From contig NZ_JAUMKD010000003.1 of the NCBI RefSeq assembly GCF_030519475.1, forward strand, positions 248,001 through 312,000: a stretch of 64,000 nucleotides of DNA, written 5' to 3'. The position numbers and the translations under genes were made by a program. The notes under the pieces are model-generated. The model was given only the letters and a program-made list of their open reading frames with translations, ran no database searches and had not been told where the DNA came from. Below, one piece after another: positions 52,744 through 61,230 of the stretch (position 1 is the first letter of the stretch; each line of letters begins with the position of its first letter). Source of the stretch: Micromonospora sp. C28SCA-DRY-2 (GTDB lineage: Bacteria > Actinomycetota > Actinomycetes > Mycobacteriales > Micromonosporaceae).

Positions 52744-53706
52744 TCAGACGGTGCCGGCGGGCACGCGGGCAAGGCGGGCCACCAGCACGGCGGCGCCGGG
52801 CAGGCTCGCGACCAGCACGAGCGCCCCGTACACCGTCGCGGTGGCGACCCCCTCGGCGGCGGTCAGGCCGGCGGCGCCGAACGCCCACGCGGCCACGCCC
52901 TCGCGCGGCCCGAACCCGGCGACGTTGGCGGGCACCCCCATCGCCAGCAGGGCGAGCAGGGTCAGCGGCGCCAGCAGGGTCAGCGGCGCGGTGGAACCGG
53001 CGGTCCGGGCCGCGAGCAGGAACGTCGCCAGGTGACCGGCCACCGCGACGGCGGAGGCGGTCAGCACGCCCAGCCAGGTGCGCCGGGCGAGCAGCCCGGC
53101 GCGGACGTCGGCCGCCGCGGTGCGCACCGCCCGCGCCCACCGGGACGGCCCGGTGCGGGGCAGCGCGCGGGCCAGCAGCGCCACCACCAGCCCGGCCACC
53201 ACCGCCGACGCGGTGACCGCCGGCAGGTACGGCCGCACCGGCGACGGGAAGGCCAGCAGCACCACCAGCGCGACCCCGGCGAGCACGGCCTGACCGGCGG
53301 CCCGTTCCCAGACCACCGCGCGGATGCCCCGGGCGACGTCGCCGACGTCCCGCCCGTGCCGCACCGCCCGGTGCACGTCGCCGAGCACCCCGCCGGGCAG
53401 CGTCGCGTTCAGGAACACCGCGCGGTAGACGTGCGCCACGGCGGTGCGCAGCGGCAGCCGCACCCCGAGCCCGCCGGCGACCAGGCTCCACCGCCAGGCG
53501 CAGCAGACCGTGGTGAGCACGCCGATGCCGAGCGCCGCCGCGAGCGCCGGGGCGTCGATCAGCCGCAGCCCGGCCAGGAACGGGCCGACCCCGAGCCAGC
53601 CGAGCAGGACGGCGAGCACGCCCACTCCGCCGAGGGTACGCGCCCACGCCCAACCCGGCCGTCCCGCCGGCCGCGCCGACGCGGCGCCGTCGCCCTCTGC
53701 CCCCAC
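52744..53706 (-). CDS. LPG-flippase-like (UPF0104) membrane protein
   Basis: A 320-aa integral membrane protein with about seven or eight hydrophobic segments, for example LAVLLGWLGVGPFLAGL, AVVAGLVVALLA and VYGALVLVASLPGAAVLVA. The sequence VYRAVFLNATLPGGVLGDVHR and the later MGVPANVAGFGPREG are the hallmarks of the lysylphosphatidylglycerol synthetase/flippase-like family without the synthetase half. Such proteins move or modify glycolipids at the inner membrane. It is coupled to ribA and, after a 57-nt gap, lies downstream of the methyltransferase. It may flip the lipid made by the CDP-alcohol transferase and glycosyltransferase in this locus. Confidence 0.82.
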   Translation of the reverse strand: MGAEGDGAASARPAGRPGWAWARTLGGVGVLAVLLGWLGVGPFLAGLRLIDAPALAAALGIGVLTTVCCAWRWSLVAGGLGVRLPLRTAVAHVYRAVFLNATLPGGVLGDVHRAVRHGRDVGDVARGIRAVVWERAAGQAVLAGVALVVLLAFPSPVRPYLPAVTASAVVAGLVVALLARALPRTGPSRWARAVRTAAADVRAGLLARRTWLGVLTASAVAVAGHLATFLLAARTAGSTAPLTLLAPLTLLALLAMGVPANVAGFGPREGVAAWAFGAAGLTAAEGVATATVYGALVLVASLPGAAVLVARLARVPAGTV

Positions 53707-53763
53707 CCGAGCCTCCCCGCACGATCTCCCTGCTCATAGGCACGTGCCGGCGGACCGGTCGGT

Positions 53764-54591
53764 TCAATCGCCACCGGCCAGCAGGTCGCTGTGCCGGACC
53801 ACGACGCCGAGCCGGCCGGCCGCCGCGTTGGCCAACCGGCGCCGGCGGTACGCCACTGTCGCGTCGGCCAGCTCCGGCCGCTGCTCGCAGGCCGCGTCCA
53901 GCCAGCCGGTGAACCACTCGGCCGCCAGCTCGGCCTGGTCGGGGCCGAGCCGCCACGGGCTGGGCCGCACGTCGACGCCGACCCCGCGCCGGGCGAACGC
54001 GGCGACGGCCGCCTCCACCGCGTCCGGGCCGAGCAGCGTACGGCCGGCCAGCGTGCGGCGCTGGTGGTCGTTGAACGCCGCCGCGACCGCCCCGTCCAGC
54101 GGGTCGGCCGGGGTCAGCTCCACCCGCCCGGTCACCGAGATCATGAACAGCGCCGGGCAGCCGGCGCCGGAGCACGCCCCGACCAGCCGGTCGACCTCGT
54201 CGGCGGTGAGCATGTCGAGCAGCGCGGAGGCGACCACCAGCGAGGTGCCGGCCAGGTCGGCGGCGGTGAGCCGGGTCAGGTCGCCCTGCCGGGTGGCGAC
54301 CGTGACCGGCGCGCCGTCGGCGGCGACCAGGCCGGTCATCCCGGCGGCGGCCCGGTGCAACAGGTCCGCGTCGCGGTCGTGCAGCACCCAGTGCTGCGGG
54401 CCGGGCAGGCGCGGGGCCAGCCACCGGCCCAGCGAGCCGGTACCCGCGCCGAGGTCGTGGACCACCAGCGCGGCGCCGCCGGCCAGCCGGCCGCGGACCC
54501 GGTCCACCAGGTCCGCGGCGCGGGCGGCGGCGTCGGCGGGCTCGCGCAGCGCGAGCCACCGCGCGAAGTCCGGGGGCAGGGAAACCGTCAT
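53764..54591 (-). CDS. SAM-dependent methyltransferase-like protein
   Basis: A 275-aa class I methyltransferase-like protein. Motif I is VVHDLGAGTGSLGRW, followed by HWVLHDRDADLL and a motif IV region SLVVASALLDMLTADE. The C-terminal 70 residues contain GWLDAACEQRPEL and a run of Arg near the end. The target is unknown. It overlaps the glycosyltransferase gene (ATGA) and so belongs to the PTPS/GT operon. It could methylate a sugar hydroxyl, a pyrimidine or a pterin-like nitrogen. No second catalytic signature narrows this down. Confidence 0.8.
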   Translation of the reverse strand: MTVSLPPDFARWLALREPADAAARAADLVDRVRGRLAGGAALVVHDLGAGTGSLGRWLAPRLPGPQHWVLHDRDADLLHRAAAGMTGLVAADGAPVTVATRQGDLTRLTAADLAGTSLVVASALLDMLTADEVDRLVGACSGAGCPALFMISVTGRVELTPADPLDGAVAAAFNDHQRRTLAGRTLLGPDAVEAAVAAFARRGVGVDVRPSPWRLGPDQAELAAEWFTGWLDAACEQRPELADATVAYRRRRLANAAAGRLGVVVRHSDLLAGGD

Positions 54592-55625
54592 GCCGGCATC
54601 GCCTCCTTCAGCACCTTGCCGGTCAGCGTCGCGGTGAGCGTCCAGTCGTCGAGGGTGTCCCGCCGGGCCCGGGCCGCCGCCCGCAGCCGGTCGCGCAGCG
54701 GCGGGTCGCCGAGCCACCGGCGCAGCCCGCCGGCCAGCGCCGCCGGGTCGCCGGGCGGCACCAGCAGCCCCGGCGGGGTGCCGTCCGGCGCCCGGCCGAG
54801 CGCCTCCGGCAGCCCGCCGGCCGCCGTGCCCAGCACCGGGATCCCGCGGGCCAGGGCCTCGGTGACCACCATGCCGTACGTCTCACCGCGCGAGGCCAGC
54901 ACCAGCAGGTCGGCGCCGGCGTACGCGGCGGCGAGCCGCTCCCCGGCCAGCGGGCCGACCAGCCGCACCCGGTCGGCGAGACGGTGCGCGTCGACCCGCC
55001 GGCGCAATCCGGCGACGAAGTCCGGGTCCCGGTCCAGCGGTCCGGCGCAGACACAGCTCCACGGCGCGTCGGCGACCCCGGCCAGGGCGTCCACCAGCAC
55101 GTCGTGTCCCTTGTGCGGGGTGACCGCGGCAACGCAGAGCAGCGCGGTGCCGGCGGCGGTGCCGGGCGCCACCGGCGCCGGGTCGACCCCCGGCCGGGCG
55201 ACGTGCACCCGGTCGGCCGGCAGCGGGTACGCGGCCAGCAGCCGGGCCCGGGTCCACTCGCTGGTGGTGACCACCGCGGTCGCCGCCGCCAGCGCGGCGG
55301 CCTCGGCGTCCCCGCCCAGCGGCAGGTGCACCAGCGGCACCAGGCGCAACCGGCGGGCCTGCGGGGTCAGCACCTCGGGCACCGCCGAGGCGACCAGGCC
55401 GTCCACCAGCACCATCGCCCCGTCGGGCAGCGCGGCGAGCCGCCCGGCCAGTCCCCGGCGCTCGGCCGGTGTCGGGTCGGGCCACCCGCCGGGCACGGCG
55501 TGCTCCCGCACCGACCAGCCCGCCGCGGCGAGCCCCTGGCAGAGCCGGCGGTCGTAGTGGTTGCCGCCGCTCGGCCGGGCCGGGTCGTCGATGTCGTTCG
55601 GCAGCACGACGTGCACCACGTCCAT
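54588..55625 (-). CDS. GT4-family glycosyltransferase
   Basis: A 345-aa GT-B retaining glycosyltransferase. The N-terminus VVHVVLPNDIDDPARPSGGNHYDRRL is followed by a C-terminal half with VAAVTPHKGHDVLVDAL, LVGPLAGERLAAAYAGADLLVL, and the ETYGMVVTEALARGIPVLG region that binds the NDP-sugar (ExxxxxxxE). It transfers a sugar to an unknown acceptor in the cytoplasm. It is coupled on both sides, sharing 1 nt with the PTPS-like stop and 4 nt with the methyltransferase. The acceptor may be a lipid or the GTP-derived product of this locus. Confidence 0.9.
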   Translation of the reverse strand: MDVVHVVLPNDIDDPARPSGGNHYDRRLCQGLAAAGWSVREHAVPGGWPDPTPAERRGLAGRLAALPDGAMVLVDGLVASAVPEVLTPQARRLRLVPLVHLPLGGDAEAAALAAATAVVTTSEWTRARLLAAYPLPADRVHVARPGVDPAPVAPGTAAGTALLCVAAVTPHKGHDVLVDALAGVADAPWSCVCAGPLDRDPDFVAGLRRRVDAHRLADRVRLVGPLAGERLAAAYAGADLLVLASRGETYGMVVTEALARGIPVLGTAAGGLPEALGRAPDGTPPGLLVPPGDPAALAGGLRRWLGDPPLRDRLRAAARARRDTLDDWTLTATLTGKVLKEAMPA

Positions 55626-56023
55626 CAGAGATGCCGTTCGTAGCTGGCCCAGGCGATGTGCGACTCGTGCAGGGTGACAGTGATGCCGGCCAGGCCGCGC
55701 GCGCCCGGGCCCAGGTCGCCGGCGTGCACCCGGTCGGCGAGGCGGTCGGCGACCGTGCGGGCCAGCACCTCCGTGGTGGTGTTCACCCCCGCGAACGCCG
55801 GCTCGTCGTCGAGGTTGCGGTAGGTCAGCTCGGCGAGGACTGCCTTGAGCTGCTCGGTGGCCAGCCCGATGTCGACCACGATGCCGTCGGCGTCCAGGTC
55901 GGCCCGGCGGAAGGTGGCGTCGACCACGAAGGTCGCCCCGTGCAGCCGCTGGGCGGGGCCGAAGACCTCCCCCCGGAAGCTGTGGGCGATCATCATGTGG
56001 TCCCGGACGGTCACGCTGAACAC
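55625..56023 (-). CDS. 6-pyruvoyl-tetrahydropterin-synthase-like protein, divergent
   Basis: A 132-aa T-fold protein. [21 protein letters not shown] aligns with the zinc site of PTPS/QueD, and [12 protein letters not shown] matches the C-terminal Glu motif. The usual KCxxxHGH element is altered: the catalytic Cys position is A24, and the second His of HGH is A30, leaving H14 and H28. It is therefore unlikely to be an ordinary PTPS or QueD and may catalyse another retro-aldol or ring reaction on a pyrimidine or pterin. Start GTG 56023 lies 3 nt after the dehydrogenase stop. Confidence 0.85.
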   Translation of the reverse strand: MFSVTVRDHMMIAHSFRGEVFGPAQRLHGATFVVDATFRRADLDADGIVVDIGLATEQLKAVLAELTYRNLDDEPAFAGVNTTTEVLARTVADRLADRVHAGDLGPGARGLAGITVTLHESHIAWASYERHL

Positions 56024-56026
56024 TGA

Positions 56027-57013
56027 TCACTTCCCGTCGTAGCTGATGAGGTGGCACAGGGCGGGCAGGCTGCCCGTGGTCAGTCGGGGCAGCACGTCGG
56101 GCAGCTCGGCGAACGGCGACTCGCCGGTGATCAGCGCGTCGAACACCGGGTCGGCGAGCAGCTCCAGGGCGAGCGCGAGCCGGTCGGCGAAGCCGCGGGT
56201 GGCCCGGCGGGCGGGCGCCACCGCGCCGACCTGGCTGCCGCGGATGGTCAGCCGTCCGGAGTGGAAGTTGCCGCCCAGGGCCACCTGCACCGGGCGGTCG
56301 CCGTACCAGCTCAGCTCGACCACGGTGCCCTCCGGGGCGAGCAGGTCCAGCGCGTGTTGCAGCCCCGCTCCGGTGGCGCTGGCGTGCACCACCAGGTCCC
56401 GGCCGCCGGTCGCCCGCGGCGGGGTGGCGAACTCCACGCCCAGCGCCGCGGCCACGCCGGCGCGGGCCGGGTCGACGTCGACCAGCTCCACCCGGACGCC
56501 GGGGAACCGGGCGAGCAGGGCGGCCACGCAGCAGCCGACCATGCCGCCACCGACCACGCTGACCCGGTCGCCGACCAGCGGCGGGGCGTCCCAGAGCGCG
56601 TTGACAGCGGTCTCCACGGTGCCGGCCAGCACCGCCCGGGCGGGCGGCACCGCCTCCGGCACCGGCACCACCGCGCTGGCCGGCACGACGTACGCGCTCT
56701 GGTGCGGGTAGAGGCAGAACACGGTGCGCCCGCGCAGGTGGTCCGGGCCCTGCTCGACCTCGCCGACGTTGAGGTAGCCGTACTTCACCGGGGCCGGGAA
56801 GTCGCCGTCCTGGAACGGGGCGCGCATCGCGGCGTACTGGCTGGCCGGCACCCGGCCGGCGAAGACCAGCGTCTCGGTGCCCCGGCTGACCCCGGAATAG
56901 CGGGTGCGGACCAGGACCTCGTCGGGGCCGGGCGCGGGCAGCGTTACCGGGCGGATCTCGCCGCGGCCGGGGGCGCGGAGCCAGAAGGCGTGGGCCTCTC
57001 GGGTCACCGGCAT
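56027..57013 (-). CDS. MDR dehydrogenase, probably zinc-free
   Basis: A 328-aa medium-chain dehydrogenase with RTRYSGVSRGTETLVFAG at the N-terminus, an NAD(P) fold VSVVGGGMVGCCVAALLA, and VVELSWYGDRPVQVALG later. The structural zinc cysteines are absent and the first catalytic-zinc cysteine is replaced by Ser (GVSRGTE). Similar enzymes act on sugar or polyol alcohols. As first gene of the operon, it is followed after 3 nt by the PTPS-like gene. It may generate the ketone or aldehyde on which the PTPS-like protein acts. It is divergent from the CDP-alcohol transferase across an 80-bp gap. Confidence 0.85.
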   Translation of the reverse strand: MPVTREAHAFWLRAPGRGEIRPVTLPAPGPDEVLVRTRYSGVSRGTETLVFAGRVPASQYAAMRAPFQDGDFPAPVKYGYLNVGEVEQGPDHLRGRTVFCLYPHQSAYVVPASAVVPVPEAVPPARAVLAGTVETAVNALWDAPPLVGDRVSVVGGGMVGCCVAALLARFPGVRVELVDVDPARAGVAAALGVEFATPPRATGGRDLVVHASATGAGLQHALDLLAPEGTVVELSWYGDRPVQVALGGNFHSGRLTIRGSQVGAVAPARRATRGFADRLALALELLADPVFDALITGESPFAELPDVLPRLTTGSLPALCHLISYDGK

Positions 57014-57093
57014 CTCCTCACCCGACCGAACCGAACGGCCGGATTTTCCGTGTACCCCGGCAGGGGGTTGTCGATCATAGACACGGAGGCACG

Positions 57094-57939
57094 GTGCCCA
57101 CGGTTCGAACTGGTCCGGTGATCGGGCTGATCTTCCAGATTGTCCTGCTCGCCGGCCTCGCCGGAACTGTCGGTCTCGGCGGCGCCGGTTGGCTGGCCGG
57201 GCTGGCGTACGCGGCGGTCGGTCACGCCGTGCTGAGTCGGGGGTTGCGGCGCTGCGGCGCGGCCGGGCTGGGCCCGGCGGACCGGGTGACGCTGACTCGG
57301 GCGGTGCTGGTCGGTGGCGTGACGGCGCTGGTGGCGGACTCCGCGTACCGGCCCACCCCGGTCGGGGTGCTGGTCGCGCTGACCGCTGTCGCGCTGCTGC
57401 TGGACGCGGTGGACGGCCGGGTGGCCCGGCGCACCGGCACCGCGAGCGCGTTCGGCGCTCGCTTCGACATGGAGGTCGACGCGTTCCTCATCCTGGTGCT
57501 CAGTCTGCACGTCGCGCCCTCGGCGGGCGGCTGGGTGCTCGCGATCGGCGCGATGCGGTACGCCTTCGTCGCGGCGGCCCGGGTGCTGCCCTGGTTGCGC
57601 GGGCCGCTGCCGGCCCGCTACTGGCGCAAGGTGGTCGCCGCGGCGCAGGGGGTGCTGCTGCTGGTCGCCGCGTCCGGGGCGCTGCCCCGGACGCTGACCG
57701 TGCTGGTGCCGGCGGTGGCGCTGGCGCTGCTGGTGGAGTCCTTCGGCCGCGACGTCGGCTGGCTGTGGCGACACCGTCCGGTCCCGGCCGGCCCGCCACG
57801 CGCCGGCCGGACCGTGCCCGGGCCGGCGCTGCCCGTCGGCCCGGTGCCGCTGCCGATCCGCCGGCACCCCACCCGAACCGGCGAGCCGGCCGGCGACCGC
57901 GACCTGTCGGTCGCCCCGCCCGTGCTCTCGTTGCGCTGA
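57094..57939 (+). CDS. CDP-alcohol phosphatidyltransferase
   Basis: A 281-aa membrane enzyme. LDAVDGRVARRTGTASAFGA continues into RFDMEVD and gives the complete signature DxxDGxxARx8GxxxDxxxD. Six or so hydrophobic segments surround it. The last 60 residues are Pro/Arg-rich and cytoplasmic-looking. It joins a CDP-activated lipid to an alcohol with loss of CMP, or a CDP-polyol to a lipid. Together with the sulfatase-like gene 13 nt downstream it forms a small plus-strand operon, divergent from the PTPS/GT operon, which suggests a shared envelope-lipid pathway. The alcohol acceptor is unknown. Confidence 0.9.
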   Translation: MPTVRTGPVIGLIFQIVLLAGLAGTVGLGGAGWLAGLAYAAVGHAVLSRGLRRCGAAGLGPADRVTLTRAVLVGGVTALVADSAYRPTPVGVLVALTAVALLLDAVDGRVARRTGTASAFGARFDMEVDAFLILVLSLHVAPSAGGWVLAIGAMRYAFVAAARVLPWLRGPLPARYWRKVVAAAQGVLLLVAASGALPRTLTVLVPAVALALLVESFGRDVGWLWRHRPVPAGPPRAGRTVPGPALPVGPVPLPIRRHPTRTGEPAGDRDLSVAPPVLSLR

Positions 57940-57952
57940 CCCCGGAGCCGTG

Positions 57953-59704
57953 ATGCCGACCCACACCCCGCCCCGCCCGTCGCCGACCGACCCGGACGCA
58001 TCCGGTGCGCACCGCCCCGAACCGTCCGGGGCGGAGCACGAGGCACCGGACGCCGGCCCACCGCGTACCACCGCCGGGCGCGGCGGCCGGCGCGGCCGGG
58101 CCGCGGCGAGGTGGGTGACCACCGCGCTGGCCGCGCTGCTGGTGCTGGTCGCGCTCACCCTGCCGAGCCGGCCCGGGCAGCTCACCCCCGCCGCCTTCCT
58201 GCGCGTTCCGCTGGAAGGGCTGCTGCTGGCCGCCCTGCTGCTCGCGCTGCCGGGCCGGCCGCGGCGGCTGGTGGCCGCCGCGGCCGGGACGCTGCTCGCC
58301 CTGCTGACCGTGCTGAAGCTCGCCGACCTGGGGTTCCGCTCGGCGCTGGGCCGGCGCTTCGACGTGGTGCTCGACTGGGCGCTGCTCGACGACGCGGTCG
58401 CCTTCCTCACCGACTCGTTCGGGCGGGCCGGTGGCACCGGCGCGGTCGTCGGCGTGCTGGTGCTGGCCGTGGCGCTGGTGCTGGCCCTCACCGCGGCGGC
58501 GCTGCGGCTGGCCGGGCTGGTGGCCCGGCACGAGGTCGGGGCGCGCCGGGTGATCGCCGTGCTGGTGGTGCTCTGGGTGGCCGCCGCGACCACCGGGGTG
58601 CGGGTCGCCCCCGGCGTGCCGGTCGCCGACACCGCCGTCACCGCGCTGGTGCGGGACCACGCCCGGCAGGCGCAGGCGCGGCTGCGCGACCGGGAGGCGT
58701 TCGCCGCGCAGGTGGGCGCGGACCCGTTCCGCGACACCCCGGGCACCGAACTGCTGACCGCGCTGCGCGGCAAGGACGTCATCGTCGCCTTCGTGGAGAG
58801 CTACGGCCGGGACGCGGTCGAGGACCCGGAGTTCGCGCGGGTCGGCGAGGTGCTGGACGCCGGCACCGAGCGGCTGCGGGCGGCCGGGTTCGCCGCCCGC
58901 AGCGGCTTCCTCACCTCGCCCACCACCGGGGGCGGCAGCTGGCTGGCCCACGACACGCTGCTGTCCGGGCTGTGGATCGACAACGAGCAGCGCCACCGCA
59001 GCCTGCTGGCCAGCGACCGGCTCACCCTCGGCGGCGCCTTCCGGCGGGCCGGTTGGGACACCGTCGGGGTGATGCCCGCCGCCACCCAGCCGTGGCCGGA
59101 GGGGTCGTTCTTCGGCTACGACCGGTACTACGACGCCGCGGGCCTGGGCTACCGGGGGCCGAAGTTCAGCTACGCCCCGATGCCCGACCAGTACACCCTG
59201 GCCACCTTCCAGCGCCGGGAGCGGGACGTCGCCGGCCGCCCGCCGCTGATGGCCGAGATCCCGCTGATCTCCAGCCACTCCCCCTGGACCCGGATCCCCA
59301 AGGTGATCGACTGGGCAGCCGTCGGCGACGGCAGCGTCTACCACGACGCCGCGGTCAGCAACCCGAAGTCGCAGCCCCGCGCCGGCTACCGCAAGGCCGT
59401 CGAGTACTCGCTGCGCACGGTGATCTCCTACCTGGAGACGTACGGGGACCGGGACCTGGTGCTGGTCTTCCTCGGCGACCACCAGCCAGCCCCGGTGGTC
59501 ACCGGCGACGACGCCAGCCGGGACGTGCCGGTCAGCATCGTCGCCGCCGACCCGGCGGTGCTCGACCGCGTCGCCGGCTGGGGCTGGCAGGACGGGCTGC
59601 GACCGGGGCCGGACGCGCCGGTCTGGCCGATGGACGCCTTCCGCGACCGGTTCCTGACCGCCTTCGGCGCCGGCCCGCCGGCCGGCCGGGCGCACGGCCG
59701 CTGA
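57953..59704 (+). CDS. Membrane sulfatase / phosphoglycerol-transferase-like protein
   Basis: A 583-aa protein. Residues 1-50 are Pro/Arg-rich and cytoplasmic. About four transmembrane helices follow to residue 220, then an extracytoplasmic alkaline-phosphatase-superfamily domain. Its motifs are VIVAFVESYGRDA, a nucleophile region SPTTGGGSWLAHDTLLSG, and VLVFLGDHQPAPVV. LTA-synthase and MdoB-type enzymes share this layout and transfer phospho-polyol groups from lipids. It lacks the sulfatase CxPxR motif, so a phosphotransferase or phosphodiesterase role is more likely. ATG 57953 follows GGAG at 7 nt. GTG 57950 is one codon earlier. Confidence 0.82.
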   Translation: MPTHTPPRPSPTDPDASGAHRPEPSGAEHEAPDAGPPRTTAGRGGRRGRAAARWVTTALAALLVLVALTLPSRPGQLTPAAFLRVPLEGLLLAALLLALPGRPRRLVAAAAGTLLALLTVLKLADLGFRSALGRRFDVVLDWALLDDAVAFLTDSFGRAGGTGAVVGVLVLAVALVLALTAAALRLAGLVARHEVGARRVIAVLVVLWVAAATTGVRVAPGVPVADTAVTALVRDHARQAQARLRDREAFAAQVGADPFRDTPGTELLTALRGKDVIVAFVESYGRDAVEDPEFARVGEVLDAGTERLRAAGFAARSGFLTSPTTGGGSWLAHDTLLSGLWIDNEQRHRSLLASDRLTLGGAFRRAGWDTVGVMPAATQPWPEGSFFGYDRYYDAAGLGYRGPKFSYAPMPDQYTLATFQRRERDVAGRPPLMAEIPLISSHSPWTRIPKVIDWAAVGDGSVYHDAAVSNPKSQPRAGYRKAVEYSLRTVISYLETYGDRDLVLVFLGDHQPAPVVTGDDASRDVPVSIVAADPAVLDRVAGWGWQDGLRPGPDAPVWPMDAFRDRFLTAFGAGPPAGRAHGR

Positions 59705-59803
59705 CGCGGGGCCGGTGGCCGCGGCCGGCGGCGAGACGCACGCGCATGCGGTCGCGCGTCCCGCGCATGGCCCGCGGCGCGCGGCCGGCGTTGGATGGAG
59801 GGC

Positions 59804-60646
59804 ATGACGATCAACGAACAACCGGTGCTGGTGCTCGGCGGCACCGGCAAGACCGGCCGCCGCGTCGCCGACCGGCTCGCCGCGCTCGGCCGGCCCGTCC
59901 GGCTCGGTTCCCGCACCGGCACGCCCCCCTTCGACTGGACCGACCGGGCGACCTGGCCGGACGCGGTGGCCGGCGTCGGCGCGGTGTACCTGTCGTACCA
60001 GCCGGACCTGGCGGCGCCCGGCGCGGTGGAGACGGTGGAGTCGTTCACCCGGCTGGCGGTCGCCGCCGGGGTGGACCGGGTGGTGCTGCTCTCCGGCCGG
60101 GGCGAACCCGAGGCCGAGCAGGCCGAGCGGGCGGTACGGCAGGTGGTGGACACCGCCGGGGGCCGGTGGACGGTGGTGCGGGCGAGCTGGTTCCAGCAGA
60201 ACTTCAGCGAGGGCCCGTTCGTCCACGACGTACGGCGGGGCGAGGTGGCGCTGCCGGTCGACGGGGTGGCGGAGCCGTTCGTCGACGCGGACGACGTCGC
60301 GGCGGTCGCCGTCGCGGCGCTGACCCGGGACGGGCACGCCGGCGAGGTGTACGAGGTGACCGGCCCGCGGCTGCTGACGTTCGCCGACGTGGTCGCCGAG
60401 ATCGCCGCCGCGACCGGCCGGCCGGTCCGGTTCACCCCGGTGCCGGTCGCCGAGTACACCGCGGCGCTGGACCGGGCCGGCGCGCCGGCCGACGTGGTCG
60501 CGTTGCTGACGTACCTGTTCACCGAGGTCCTCGACGGGCGCAACGCCAGCCTGGCCGGGGGCGTGCGGCGGGCGCTGGGCCGCCCGCCGCGGGATGTCAC
60601 CGAGTACGCCCGGGCCACCGCGGCGACCGGCGTGTGGGAGGCGTGA
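59804..60646 (+). CDS. NmrA-like NAD(P)-binding protein
   Basis: A 280-aa atypical SDR. VLVLGGTGKTGRRVADRLAA binds the cofactor, and RASWFQQNFSEGPF replaces the usual catalytic stretch. This matches NmrA/ergot-alkaloid AgnL-type proteins. Some are redox sensors, others reduce quinones or small aromatics. ATG 59804 follows GGAGG at 4 nt. ATG 59795 would add three residues but would swallow that site. It is followed after 1 nt by a small membrane protein gene, and the pair stands apart from both neighbours. The upstream 99-bp gap is very GC-rich and shows no clear promoter. Confidence 0.85.
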   Translation: MTINEQPVLVLGGTGKTGRRVADRLAALGRPVRLGSRTGTPPFDWTDRATWPDAVAGVGAVYLSYQPDLAAPGAVETVESFTRLAVAAGVDRVVLLSGRGEPEAEQAERAVRQVVDTAGGRWTVVRASWFQQNFSEGPFVHDVRRGEVALPVDGVAEPFVDADDVAAVAVAALTRDGHAGEVYEVTGPRLLTFADVVAEIAAATGRPVRFTPVPVAEYTAALDRAGAPADVVALLTYLFTEVLDGRNASLAGGVRRALGRPPRDVTEYARATAATGVWEA

Positions 60647-60647
60647 G

Positions 60648-61148
60648 ATGACAGTGCTGCGTACGGTCAGCCTGCTCGCCGCCGCGGTGTCCACCGGCCT
60701 GATGGCCGGCCTGTTCGCGGCGTTCGCCTACGCGGTGCTGCCCGGCCTGGTCCGGGCGGACGACCGGACCCTGGTCCTCGCCATGCAGCGGATCAACGAG
60801 TCCATCATCAACGGTTGGTTCCTGCTTTGCTTCCTCGGCGCGCTGGTGTGCGCCGGGCTGGCGGCGGCGCTGCACCTCGGCGCGGCGCACCGGTCCGTGC
60901 TGCCGTGGATCCTCGCCGCGCTGCTGCTCTACCTGGTGGTGCTGGTCGTCACCGGGACGGTGAACGTGCCGCTGAACAACCAGCTGGCCGCCGCCGGCGA
61001 TCCGGACCGGGTGGCCGACCTGGCCGCGGTGCGGGACCGGTTCACCGCCACCTGGGTGCGCTGGAACCTGGTCCGCGCGGTCGCCTCGACCGCCGCGTTC
61101 ACGCTGCTCGGCTGGGCCCTGGTGGCGCACGGCCGGCTGACCGGCTGA
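60648..61148 (+). CDS. DUF1772-like small membrane protein
   Basis: A 166-aa protein with four hydrophobic segments (about 5-32, 55-76, 83-105 and 140-160). Between helices 3 and 4 it has VTGTVNVPLNNQLAAAG, the conserved NVPxN element of DUF1772, a family that includes anthrone-oxygenase-like proteins. The gene is 1 nt after the NmrA-like gene, so they are co-translated. The pairing NmrA plus DUF1772 suggests a small redox unit for an aromatic or quinone compound, but no substrate is indicated. Confidence 0.83.
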   Translation: MTVLRTVSLLAAAVSTGLMAGLFAAFAYAVLPGLVRADDRTLVLAMQRINESIINGWFLLCFLGALVCAGLAAALHLGAAHRSVLPWILAALLLYLVVLVVTGTVNVPLNNQLAAAGDPDRVADLAAVRDRFTATWVRWNLVRAVASTAAFTLLGWALVAHGRLTG

Positions 61149-61168
61149 CCGGCTGACCGGCCGGGCGG

Positions 61169-61205
61169 CCGGGCGGGCCGGGCGGCGGCGCGCTGGCCCG
61201 CCCGG
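61169..61205. terminator. Convergent hairpin terminator
   Basis: CCGGGCGGGCC (61169-61179) pairs with GGCCCGCCCGG (61195-61205) over 11 bp around a 15-nt loop. It lies between the convergent ends of the DUF1772-like gene (61148) and the lipoprotein gene (61231), and probably serves both. Confidence 0.7.
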
Positions 61206-61230
61206 GGCGGCGACCGACCGGGGCGCGGGG

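Noticed and set aside
61137..61160. Short GGCTGACC-type tandem repeat
   Set aside because: About two to three copies at the end of a coding region next to a hairpin; likely chance or slippage and too short to support a call.
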